Assembly: GCA_033239005.1 (NCBI GenBank)
Contig: BSQZ01000034.1
Coordinates: 252,501 to 316,500 of the forward strand
Direction: 5' to 3'
Length of the DNA stretch: 64,000 nt
DNA from: Lamellibrachia satsuma
Taxonomy: Eukaryota > Annelida > Polychaeta > Sabellida > Siboglinidae
Below the pieces are notes generated by a model that saw only the letters and a program-made list of their open reading frames with translations, was not told the DNA's origin and searched no databases. Made by a program: the position numbers and the translations under genes. Of this stretch, positions 40,801 to 54,200 are shown in pieces (the first letter of the stretch is position 1; every line of letters starts with the position of its first letter).

Positions 40801-42087
40801 TTCTTAGTTTAGTTTCGTAGCTGGCTACATGATGTACATATATACGCTAGATAGTAATTTAAAATGCAAATATTCTCTGGAGTTAACATAGATAAAAATC
40901 ACCGTAATATTAGGATGATTCTCAAGCTATGCAGCTATGTAAATAAAAAAAAATACAATCGTGTGTAAATACAATCATGTTTTGGACATGATTGTCATCA
41001 CCCACTTTCATGCCAATGTGAAACAGAACTAAAAAAATTACCCAAGAGAAATAACGATTTGTCACAAGTTTTTAATACGCACACAGCCTGTGCTAAATGA
41101 TGTGTCACAATTATGTGATTGTGCCTAGATAAATGACATCACTTACTCAAGTGTTTGTATTGTGGGAATCTCAGACATAATTTTTTATTTTTAAAATTAT
41201 TGAATTATGAAATATATTCTCGTTTAAATAAGGTAAACTAATGCGTTATTTAAGTGCCATGGTTGGCGGCAGTTAAAGCAAAAACAGATATTTAAACTTT
41301 GCCAAGCAAGTCTTGTGAAAGTTGCAGTATACCACATAGTTAGTTTCCCCACAAAACATTGTTAACACTTGAGGGGCTGATGTACCTGAGACCCTGTGAA
41401 AACAGATCTCATTTTAGGTATAATATATAATGCCACCATACTGCCTCATGGATCAAAAGTACCATGGATCATTTTAGGGATAATATATAATGCCACCATA
41501 CCGCCTCATGGATCAAAAGTATCATGGATCATTTAGGGATAATTTATAATGCCACCATACTGACTCATGGATCAAAAGGAAAATGTTCTGGAAAGGAATT
41601 TGGTTAATGGGCAAAAAGCTCTCTTCCAAGAGTTCTGTGTTAATGTTTTTTGACACACAATGAATCAAGCTGAAGTTTTGTAAGATTAGTGGCTGCAGGT
41701 TTTTATATTGCTTGGCATTGCAGAGATAATACTGGCATCTAGATGGGCATGAAATATTATACGGCATCAGAGTGAGTGAGTTGGCAGTTTGGAAGGTCTC
41801 CAATGAGGTAGTGCCTGATAGCCAGAAATAATGTTGCTCACTTTTTGTGTGAAATCTGTCATTAATGTTTATACTTGAAGAACTAGATATAATTTTAATT
41901 GTTTACTCTATATTGTTTTTCCAATAAAAAGCAACACCAGCAACAGTACCAACAGCAGCAGCAGCAACAACATCAGCAACAACAACAACAACAACAACAA
42001 CAGCAACAACAATATCAACAACAACAACAACATCAGCAACAACAACAACAACAACAGCAACAGCAACAACAATATCAACAACAACAG

Positions 42088-42122
<35 letters not shown>

Positions 42123-42171
42123 GCAACAACAACATCAACAACAACAGCAACAACAACATCAACAACAACAG

Positions 42172-42206
<35 letters not shown>

Positions 42207-42231
42207 GCAACAACAACATCAACAACAACAG

Positions 42232-42265
<34 letters not shown>

Positions 42266-45200
42266 CGCAACAACAACATCAGCAACAACAACATCAGCAA
42301 CAACAACAGTTGTCATACTATTATATTTATTAATTGACAAGTAAATATTGGAAATCAAAGAACAACTTTTATGACATGATAAATATTCAACGCTGCATTC
42401 ATAAATGAAACTAACATCATAACACTCAAAACTAACTTATTTGTTCAACATTTTTTTGACCAGCATGTTGTATACATACAAGTTCCAGCCTTAGTAATGA
42501 CCGTGGGATTCTACAATGACAAACTAGTTATGCCTAGATAAAAGATGGATACATATCGATTAGTAAAAGAAGAAACAATCAGTTTGTTTATACAAGAGAT
42601 AGTGTGCTAGACTGTAGCACAACTAGAGTAGGTTTAGGGAAATAAACCGTTTGCAAACAGAATCTCAGTGGACTACCACTTACAACCTAAATATAATTAA
42701 AAGAATGCTCTGTCTCTGGAAATATCCATAATGCTCACATCTAAACACTCATTGAATGGGGGCACTTAGTGTTGGTCAGATTTGAACCCTTTATTTTGAA
42801 GTAATTATAAGTATAATAGGTCACAGTTTATGAATGTTTTAAGTGCCAAATTGTCTACATTCTGGCAATCTATGCACATTCAGGAGAAATTAATTTAATA
42901 TTTTTGAAAATGTAAAAACGACATACAGTAAAATATGATTTTAAAGGCATACTGGTATAAAAAACTGAAAAAAATAGAGCTGAATTGTTGAAGTAATTAC
43001 CCTAATGATGCCTATGTAAAAATGCATATTTGTAAAAAAGGGATTGCTGCTCCATAATTATAATGAAGCAGTGATATAATTATAAAAAAACGTCCTTTAC
43101 AATAACACGAAAAGTAATTAATTGATTGCAATTAGCGTCCTTTGGCGTCACATCTGTGATGATTCAGGGGGACTTTATACACCAGTTTGTCAGATGTTGT
43201 CTGTTATTAGTCATTATTTTACTGCGCTGGGAAGCATGTTGAGTAATGGATGATTAAAGGGAATATGCAATGATTTTCATTGATAGTTTGAACTAGATTT
43301 GGCCCCATGATGACCATATTCCGCTGTCTCTACTTTGTTGGCTCCACACAAAATGCAACATCGCATTTGTATTGACAGTGCTTTATTTGAACCGTTTAAA
43401 CAGAGGTCAATATTTGTCCTTGACCTTATTTGTGTCACTGTAGTCATTATGAAAAGCTGGTTTGTTTTTGTTTTCAGGGATCGTGAAAGGCGGATGGTTT
43501 GACATACATTTCATTTCCGATACGAACATCAACAGTGCGGGGTTCTACGCGACCTTCAAGGTGTATGATGGTGCCGGCAGCGTCCCGACTGTGTCTGGTG
43601 GAAGTGTGGACAGAGGTAGGTCTCGTCCTTCTGGTCACTGTCTTGTTCAGTCCATTCGATAACAAGCATTGATTTTCATGGGAATTGGTGAGTCCAACTC
43701 TGCTCATGTTTGGGAGTCTGTAGACAACTTTGGGAGTCCATTCTTTTTTAACACCCTGCCATGTGAATGCGAATATGGCCGCTCTAAGCAGCCCGATACC
43801 AGTGTAAACACATGTTGAAATTGGCCAGTTTAACACTGGATGGATTGTCCTTTAAAGTAGGGAGTCACAGGACTCCTACCAAGGGCTGTATAAGTTAGCT
43901 GGAGTCTTGGACTCCAGGGAAAATCGAAGCCTGCGATAACAGTTTATCAGTTACTGTATCAGACAACACAAGCTACCAGAAATAAACCATGATGCCTCTT
44001 GTGCATAATATAATGCTATATTTATAGACATCCATTTTGTTCTTTAAATTTTGGGAGTTAGATTTGTGGACAAACTCTTTGCAGATCAATCGAGTATCCA
44101 TGACATCGTGTGTCCAATTCAAGCACGCAAATATTTACTGAATTATCGAAAACGTCATACCAATAATAACACTTACTGATATTTAGAAAAATACACACCG
44201 CTAGCACATAACGCAAAAAAACAGCTGATCTGATGTTTGAATAAATTTGAATGTGATTGAGCGTACGTTGCCATAGATATGCGATTGGTTCAGTGCACAA
44301 AAAGGAATCGCAGGAATGTTTTAAGTGTCCAATTTTTCATTTTATTAACAGTAATCAGTATGTCAGCCACTCTGAATGTGGATGTGATTGACATGTAATT
44401 TTAACTGACGAACGAACTATTTTGGATAGCCTGTATTGTTTTGATTGTTATTCGAAACATGTCTGAACTATAGTATGTCATGTGACTGCCAGTTTTTTAA
44501 ATGTATTTATGTTTTCCCAATAGATCATGCAGTGATGTTTTACATTCATTGAAACTGTGTCTACACATTATCCATGCACACACACTTGAGTTAAATGCCT
44601 TCAATCTCCCCGTACATAATATATATATTGAAATTAGCAGTCCTGTTCTCCTGAATACACATTTCAACCGCTGGAATTTTGGATGTTTTTAAGAGTGTTT
44701 GGCATTGATAGATGACAGTATCACAGTAATGTGGAATGCAATAAATAAATGTCAGAGCTTCTAGTTATCCATCATATTACTGCTAGTTATCCATCATATT
44801 ACTGCTAGTTATCCATCATATTACTGCTAGTTATCCATCATATTACTGCTAGTTATCCATCATATTACTGCTAGTTATCCATCACATTACTGCTAGTTAT
44901 CCATCATATTACTGCTAGTTATCCATCATATTACTGCTAGTTATCCATCATATTACTGCTAGTTATCCATCATATTACTGCTAGTTATCCATCATATTAC
45001 TGCTAGTTATCCATCATATTACTGCTAGTTATCCATCATATTACTGCTAGTTATCCATCATATTACTGCTAGTTATCCATCATATTACTGCTAGTTATCC
45101 ATCATATTACTGCTAGTTATCCATCATATTACTGCTAGTTATCCATCATAGTACTGCTAGTTATCCATCATATTACTGCTAGTTATCCATCATATTACTG

Positions 45201-48200
45201 CTAGTTATCCATCATATTACTGCTATTTACTCCACTCATTTCATGTGGAAAGTTGCAGTTTAATCTACCTATAGAAATTGTACTTGGCTTTAGTTATATC
45301 CCCAAAAGAATGCAGCCAGGATCGCTTGGAATGTGTGTTAGCTGCACAGAATGGGTCTGAGATATACGGCGACTGTGTTATGCTATGAGAGTTAGAGAAT
45401 GGCGTTGTTGTATGTGCAGTGGGCATAGGTACAGCAGAATGTGTTCAATTTCAGTTGTAAGCACACTCAGTTATAATCACTTACACAATATGCTGTATTG
45501 ATAACTACCATTGTCAATGATGTAATCATAATTGTAAGAATGTGTTGTAATCATCAACTGAACCATATAATTGATTATATTATGAACGAAGGAATATAGT
45601 TTATAATTATATTCTGAAGTCACCAGACATGAATTCAGTCTCAAGCATCGATGATCATACCCGTCCTCAGGGCAGGGGGATTTCATTTTGGACAAGCCTT
45701 TTGAGAGAATTTTGTGTAACTGTAAAATTTTTCAGAAATTTAATTGTATGTTTTATCTTTCAGCACCCTGTCCTGCTGGAAAGTGGACATGCTTCAATCG
45801 CAACTGTATCGCCCAATCACTGCTGTGCAATGGCGAGGATGATTGCGGTGATGGTTCGGATGAGTCATATGCACATGCTCGGTGCGGAGGTACATATGCA
45901 TAATAATATATTTTAATAATATATTTTATTTTGTATAGCGCCATATACAAGATTAAAAAAAATATAAATAATATATAGTTATATAATAATAATTTTTTTA
46001 ATATGGCTAACTAATGTAAATAAGTTTGCGAAAAATATTCATTATTAAATTAATCAAGTAAAAATTTTGCAACCTGATATTGATTTGCCCATGGAAGACC
46101 ACAAATCTACTATGAAAGCTATGAATTAATTACTTTGCACTGCTGCAAAAGGTTTTTCATCTAAGCCTATAGATTGTAGCAATTTCAGTTAATTTCAGCA
46201 GCATCTCCCAACATGTTTATTATTTATCCCAGCTTTAGAGGTCTATGTCTCCCATTGATTGGTGGAAATGACAATGTTGCATGTTGTTATTATTATTTTT
46301 TATTTTTTTTGACATGTTCCCCAAATATGTTCTGTTGAAGCTTCCAGGACAACAGGAGAATGCAGTGACTCCCACTACCCCTCAATAAACTTTTATTATC
46401 AACACATACCCATGTTATATAGACATTCTTAAATCATGCCGGGTGGTCATTAAACAAGATATGAGTACTGAAGACCACACAGGGAAGGGTGTTATCTATA
46501 TGCGGGATAAGACGGGTTGTTTCCCAGGCTGGTACCTGACATTGGTGTGTACTCTTCCCAGGCTCTGAACTAATGCTAACAGGACTGGTTAAACGTCCCT
46601 CTTCAATTCCATTTTTTTCTTGTCTTATATTAGAATCATTTCACAAAAAATCAACCTATCTAGAATCCACTACGACATGCTAGCTCTAGTATCCACTACA
46701 ACATGCTAGCTCTAGTATCCATTACGACATGCTAGCTCTAGTATCCACTACGACATGCTAGCTCTAGTATCCACTACGACATGCTAGCTCTAGCATCCAC
46801 TACAACATGCTAGCTCTAGTATCCACTACAACATGCTAGCTCTAGTATCCACCTCAACATGCTAGCTCTAGTATCCACTACGACATGCTAGCTCTAGTAT
46901 CCACTACAACATGCTAGCTCTAGTATCCACCTCAACATGCTAGCTCTAGTATCCACTACGACATGCTAGCTCTAGCATCCACTACAACATGCTAGCTCTA
47001 GTATCCACTACAACATGCTAGCTCTAGTATCCACCTCAACATGCTAGCTCTAGTATCCACTACGACATGCTAGCTCTAGTATCCACTACAACATGCTAGC
47101 TCTAGTATCCACCTCAACATGCTAGCTCTAGTATCCACTACGACATGCTAGCTCTAGCATCCACTACGACATGCTAGCTCTAGCATCCACTACAACATGC
47201 TAGCTCTAGTATCCACTACAACATGCTAGCTCTAGTATCCACCTCAACATGCTAGCTCTAGTATCCACTACGACATGCTAGCTCTAGTATCCACTACAAC
47301 ATGCTAGCTCTAGTATCCACCTCAACATGCTAGCTCTAGTATCCACTACGACATGCTAGCTCTAGTATCCACCTCAACATGCTAGCTCTAGTATCCACCT
47401 CAACATGCTAGCTCTAGTATCCACCTCAACATGCTAGCTCTAGTATCCACTACGACATGCTAGCTTTAGTATCCACCTCAACATGCTAGCTCTAGCATCC
47501 ACTACAACATGCTAGCTCTAGTATCCACCTCAACATGCTAGCTCTAGTATCCACTACGACATGCTAGCTTTAGTATCCACCTCAACATGCTAGCTCTAGC
47601 ATCCACTACAACATGCTAGCTCTAGTATCCACCTCAACATGCTAGCTCTAGTATCCACTACGACATGCTAGCTTTAGTATCGACTACGACATGCTAGCTC
47701 TAGTATCCACTACAACATGCTAGCTCTAGCATCCACTACGACATGCTAGCTCTAGTATCCACCTCAACATGCTAGCTCTAGTATCCACTACGACATGCTA
47801 GCTCTAGCATCCACTACGATATACTAGCTCTAGCATCCACTACAACATGCTAGCTCTAGTATCCACCTCAACATGCTAGCTCTAGTATCCACTACGACAT
47901 GCTAGCTCTAGCATCCACTACGACATGCTAGCTCTAGTATCCACCTCAACATGCTAGCTCTAGTATCCACTACGACATGCTAGCTCTAGTATCCACCTCA
48001 ACATGCTAGCTCTAGTATCCACTACGACATGCTAGCTCTAGCATCCACTACGACATGCTAGCTCTAGCATCCACTACAACATGCTAGCTCTAGTATCCAC
48101 CTCAACATGCTAGCTCTAGTATCCACTACGACATGCTAGCTCTAGCATCCACTACGACATGCTAGCTCTAGTATCCACCTCAACATGCTAGCTCTAGTAT

Positions 48201-51200
48201 CCACTACGACATGCTAGCTCTAGCATCCACTACGACATGCTAGCTCTAGCATCCACTACAACATGCTAGCTCTAGTATCCACCTCAACATGCTAGCTCTA
48301 GTATCCACTACGACATGCTAGCTCTAGTATCCACTACGACATGCTAGCTCTAGTATCCACTACGACATGCTAGCTCTAGTATCCACTACGACATGCTAGC
48401 TCTAGCATCCACTACGACATGCTAGCTCTAGCATCCACTACAACATGCTAGCTCTAGTATCCACCTCAACATGCTAGCTCTAGTATCCACTACGACATGC
48501 TAGCTCTAGCATCCACTACGACATGCTAGCTCTAGTATCCACTACGACATGCTAGCTCTAGCATCCACTACAACATGCTAGCTCTAGTATCCACCTCAAC
48601 ATGCTAGCTCTAGTATCCACTACGACATGCTAGCTCTAGCATCCACTATGACATGCTAGCTCTAGTATCCACTACAACATGCTAGCTCTAGTATCCACTA
48701 CAACATGCTAGCTCTAGTATCCACTACGACATGCTAGCTCTAGTATCCACTACGACATGCTAGCTCTAGTACCCACTACAACATGCTAGCTCTAGTATCC
48801 ACTACGACATGCTAGCTCATTTATGCAAAAGTGTTATTTAGTTTTGATGAATCATCGGATGAACCATTAAACAGTTTTTTATCTGACTGGGTCAGATAAA
48901 AATTGTAAACCGAATCCAGTCAATATAATACAACATAAGGCTATTCAAACTTTCATAAGTTAACAATAAAAGTTAATTATTTCGATCATTTTAATAAAAG
49001 TTTGCTTTCTTATTAAACTGACTGCACAGATTACTTCATATATTCATGCAATACTGATTTGAACATAAAGGAACCTGATTCACAATGGGTTAAATGAATC
49101 GGGGGGATTTAAAGGTATAATATATAATATATATTTGTGTTTCTTCTTCCTTTGTTAGAACAAAATGTGTTGGCCTGCGACTTCTCCACTCAAGGGTATG
49201 TAAGCAGTGTATGATTTCTGACTAATTTAATCTGGATAGAACCCAGTATGAGCATAATTACATATCTGTATATTTTTTCTCCACTAGAAGATAGAAGATA
49301 TCAAAGTAATTTGTTTGATAATACTTAGCTGTATTTATTTCATTATGGGTTTATGTGGCATTGTTTGATTTACTTTGACATACTAACTTGTTTGTACAAA
49401 TGTATTATTTAGTTTTGATGACATCATTGCACAAACTACTAAATAATTGGTAAAATATCTGTGAAATGTATTATAACATAAGCCTATTCACACTTTTGCA
49501 GGTTTACCCTATGTAATAATCAAAGTAAATTCTTTCAGCGATGTTAACAATAGCACACCTTCATACTGTGCATTTTACTCAACCGTTTACACACTACACA
49601 CTATTCACACACTACAGATTCACACACTACACACTATTCACACACTACAGATTCACACACTACACACTATTCACACACTACAGATTCACATGTTACACTA
49701 TATTCACACACTACAGATTCACGCACTACACACTATTCACACACTACAGATTCACACACTACACACTATTCACACACTACAGATTCACATGTTACACTAT
49801 ATTCACACACTACAGATTCACACACTACACACTATTCACACACTACTTATTCACACACTACACACTATTCACACACTTCAGATTCATTTGTTACACACTA
49901 TTCACGCACTACAGATTCACATGCTACAAACTACACACTATTCACACAATACATATTCACACACTACACATTATTCAAGCACTACGGATTCATATGCTAC
50001 ACACTATTCACACACTACAGATTCATATGCTACACACTATTCACATACTACAGATTCATATGCTACAAACTATTCATACACTACATATTCACATGCTACA
50101 CATTATTCACACACTACAGATTCACATGGTACACACTATTCACACACTACAGATTAACATGCTACACACTATTCACACCCTACAGATTCACATGCTACAC
50201 ATTATTCACACACACCCTACAGATTCACATGCTACACACTATTCACATGCTACAAATTCACATGCTACACACTATTCACACACACACACTACAGGTTCAC
50301 GTGCTACACACTATTCACACACTACAGATTCACACACTACACACTATTCACACACTACAGATTCATATGCTACACACTATTCACATACTACAGATTCACA
50401 TGCTACAAACTATTCATACACTACATATTCACATGCTACACACTATTCACACACTACAGATTCACACGCTACACACTATTCACACACTACAGATTCACAT
50501 GCCACAGGCTACATGTAAATATGTGAATACATTTCTTGCAGTGGCGTGGCTGATGGATACTGTGGCTTCAATCATGAGGGATGGTATCGAACAAATAAAC
50601 ATTCCCCATACGGGCCACGTGGTGACCACACCAACACAACACGTAAGTATTCAGGCCAATGCAGTGGACAGTGGCCGAGAGAGAGGGACATTTGAGTGGC
50701 TAGTCTGAACAGACATGTAGTGACCTGGGTGTCATCTGTCATCATGATTTTTTAACATTAAGATCACCCATTGGACTGGTCAAAAGTGGTCTTTATTCAG
50801 AGTTTATCTTAATTTGGAATATTTTAGGGACTATTTTGTGTGTGGATGTGTGTGTGTTATGTACCAACATATGTACCTATATACAGTATATACAAGGGAT
50901 AGGGTCAAATACACTTTGCTAAATACAACTACAAATACAGCAATTTTAAAATTATTAAATACAACTACAAATAAAGTGCATTTTAAATTGTCAAATACAA
51001 GTAGAAATACATTTCTTTAAATACAAATACATTATACAAATACAGGTTTGTGGCAATGCTTACATATAACCGTGTACTGACTGGGTTTATCACCCAGCTG
51101 TATAGGCTCAAAACTGTTAAAAGACAGTACTTGACATGGTCACATATGTGATATAGCAGTTGCAGCTGGCCTCTGTGGCATGACCACTGATTGACCAGTC

Positions 51201-54200
51201 ACATGTAGAAAATGCATGCATTAAATATTGGCTTCTATGGTAAAGTTAGCTGTTTGTTTCACCTCCCATTGAAATAGAGACATCAAGAAATCAAGATAAA
51301 GCCCCCAGCTCAGGGAAACTCACAGGGGGGTCACAGCTGAGTAAACAATATGCAAAGAAGCCAAGGGCCTTGTTTCATTGTGCCTTTCCTACAAATCTGA
51401 TCTAAGATGTCTGTTTGTCACTAATGATGCTATGAAGCCTGTGATTGCATGTCAGTGTCCTGGATCTTTATCTCAGACTTGAGATAAAAGTGGTGTATTT
51501 CACCTGTATTTGAATCGGATACATAAAATACATTACAAAAAGCAAATACAAATATGTCATTTTTGCAATAGGCAAATACAAATATGAACTTAGCGTATTT
51601 AAAAATGAAATACAAATATGTCAGTTTTACAATAGACAAATACAAATATGAACTTAACTGTATTTCCAATACAAATATGCATTTGACCCCATCCCTATTA
51701 TATACATTAGAGTAGACAGTAAGTATTTACAATGTTTAGTTGCAGCACTATTGATGCTATTTGTCTACTTTGGTACTTTGGGCTTTATCTAATTTGTGGA
51801 ACATAAATGATTTCCATAATAAATGATATGGTCCATACAAAAATAAACATGCAATGTAAACAAAAAGTATATGGAGGTTTCTTTACAACTATACAGTCCT
51901 GTATATAGTATCAGAAACTTTTAACATAGAAATAAATTTCTATATTAATGCGTTATGATCAGAGAGTAGAATTAAACCGCTGCTTTCCAGATGGCTTCTA
52001 CGTGTATACGGATGTCAACCAGAGTGCGGCATATCTTGTGAGCCCGGAAGTAACGTTGCCACACAACCGCGTGCATTGCCTCAGCTTCTGGTATTACGTC
52101 TACGGTCGCCCGGCGGCAGCCATCTTGAGGGTGTACATCAGGCGAGACCAGGCGTATTCTCGGCCAGAATGGAGTCGACTGGCTGCGGCCGAAAACCAGT
52201 GGCTCCGTGGGGAGGTGGTGATTAACACCAATGCGCCATTACAGGTACGCTGCAGGTGGAATTTAGATTATTTTGTTATTGTCATGATTACCTTGATCAT
52301 TCCTATCAGGATTGCCATTTTAAGAAAGAAGAAATAAACATTGTAGAATCAGCATCCATTCAGTTTAATGTCATGGATGTTGGTTTGGTAGATGGTTATA
52401 ATCTGTTATTTAAACTATCCCGCATGTTTTTTTATTGATTTTCTTTTGCAATTTTTTTAAAAGTGTATACGTACAAGCCTTATTTTGACATTTCAGTATA
52501 AAGGTAATGATGCATAAGCATGTTTTATTGTGTTGAAAACATTTTTTCTGGGTATTATCCCTGGGGAATAACTCCCACACAGCACCCTGATAACCCTCAC
52601 CCCCACACAGCCCCCAGATAACCCTCACCCCCACGTACATTTGCACAAGTTCAGTGTATCAAATAGAAGATCAAATATTTGCCATCGAAATCATGACAAT
52701 CAGTTACAATGTCAACATCAAGAAAGATCAGATGACAGATAGGGGCAAAAAAGCTAGCACTGCCAGTTCAACATTAGGTCAAAGTTCAGTCTGGTCTAAG
52801 GTCACCGTTCAGAGAGCAGTTTTTCCATAGTCATGAATCATTTTATTAAGACAATCTGTGTCTTCCCTGAACTACCTGATACAGAACAAAGGTCCATGCA
52901 TCTTTCATATTGCATCAAACCAACAGATCCCTGTCCATCATTTATATCTTTATTGTGTTTTTACTCAGAAATCAGCATTATGAATGATAAAACAACATTT
53001 TGTTCATGTTGCTGATAGTGACAACCATTGGATTGTTTAATACCTTTTATCAGCAATAATCTACAGGGGCACATTATTTTAAGACTGGGGGTCCTGTCCC
53101 CACACTGTTAGCATTTAGCATATTTTTGAGGGCTTTATTCAGCACAAAAGTTTGTGGCTTTTCACTAAATATACAATAATAGTTTATGTTATATTTATTT
53201 TACGTCACATATGCATTGTTTAAAAACTGGCGAGAACCGAGATATGTTTAAATCAGTGTTCTTTTTCCTTCCTGACCCTCCAGGTGATATTTGCTGCTGA
53301 GTTGGGCAACAGTTTCAGTGGTGTGGCATTGGATGACATCAGTGTCTTGGAAGGATCGTGTCTAGGAGGTATGGTTTCAGATTAAAGAACTCTGCTTGTC
53401 ACTGGAATTTAATATGTTGCTCATCATTGGTGTCAAAATATAAATAGCTTTATGATATGAAGCTTTAGAAAAGCACAGCACAATCAAGAACAACTTATAT
53501 AAATAGATATAAATAATATTTTTTTTAAATTCATTAAATAATTTTTTATTAATTATATATGCCTTTATATATATTTTGTATAAGTTAACTTATAATATTT
53601 ATACATCGATGAAACAACTCTATGAACAACATAGTCCAGTGACAATTTACATGTGATATTAGAAATCATAAGAAAAATCCTAAAAACGAGAGGAATACGA
53701 AAGAATCGACCTCTTTCTACATGACGTCACATTGTTAGTTTCCTGTTTTCCAGACGATGTGTCGTGTAACTTCGAGTCTGGCCCATGCAGCTGGTTGAAG
53801 GTGAAGAGGATACAACACAAAGGTGGCTCCCTCTATGGGGACCTAACTTGGCGCATCCACAGTCGAATGCTCAGTGCTGTGGGACCATTCTGGGACCGGT
53901 CCTCTAAAGATGGAGGTGAGTGGGTGGTCTATAATAATACCATAATTTGGGGTCTGTTTCACCAAGATAAAGATCTCATAAGGAAAATCCATCATAACAC
54001 AGAATCCATCATTAAAATTTAAGAGAGCTTTAAAAGTATGTTTTTAGCTGCTTCATCAAATGGTTCAGTTCATCAAATGGTTCAGTTTATCGTGAATCCG
54101 GTTCACTTATGTCCAGATGTGTAGTGTGTAGATCTGGTAAGGATCAAAATAGTAGATATCCAGAATGGTCACATAACAAAGTTATGAAATTTCGCCAAGT

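Larger units (their letters stand above)
32885..43477 (+). other. Intron 2, 10.6 kb, repeat-bearing
   Basis: This is the longest intron. It contains a family B fragment (33488-33592), a CACG-type microsatellite (34801-34846), a 27-bp duplication (about 36808-36856), a CA/CG microsatellite (37813-37879), two copies of a gaaagtcctgaaaacatcca element (about 38464-38610), a 60-bp x 3 repeat (41410-41580), and a structured CAA/CAG/CAT tract (41931-42309). The rest is CpG-poor AT-rich DNA with no recognised exon. Confidence 0.8.
45890..49158 (+). other. Intron 4, 3.3 kb, two-thirds satellite
   Basis: AT-rich to about 46640, then a family A element whose interior has become the 26-bp array (46661-48818), then the rest of the family A element to about 49125. 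The acceptor is cttcctttgttag. Confidence 0.88.
49196..50541 (+). other. Intron 5, 1.35 kb, mostly a 33-bp array
   Basis: Contains a second, left-truncated family A copy from about 49376, running directly into the 33-bp array. The splice acceptor tacatttcttgcag lies only about 29 bp after the last repeat unit. Confidence 0.85.

Noticed and set aside
41899..42333. Poly-Gln open frame and antisense poly-Leu/Val frames
   Set aside because: A trinucleotide repeat within intron 2 with no supporting splice sites or conserved flanking peptide.
46661..48818. CRISPR-like array of 26-bp repeats
   Set aside because: No unique spacers separate the units. It is a head-to-tail satellite in an animal intron.
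49541..50518. A 325-codon open frame of repeated His/Thr/Ile peptides
   Set aside because: It is the 33-bp satellite read in a stop-free phase. It is intronic, out of the receptor frame, and has parallel open frames in other phases.
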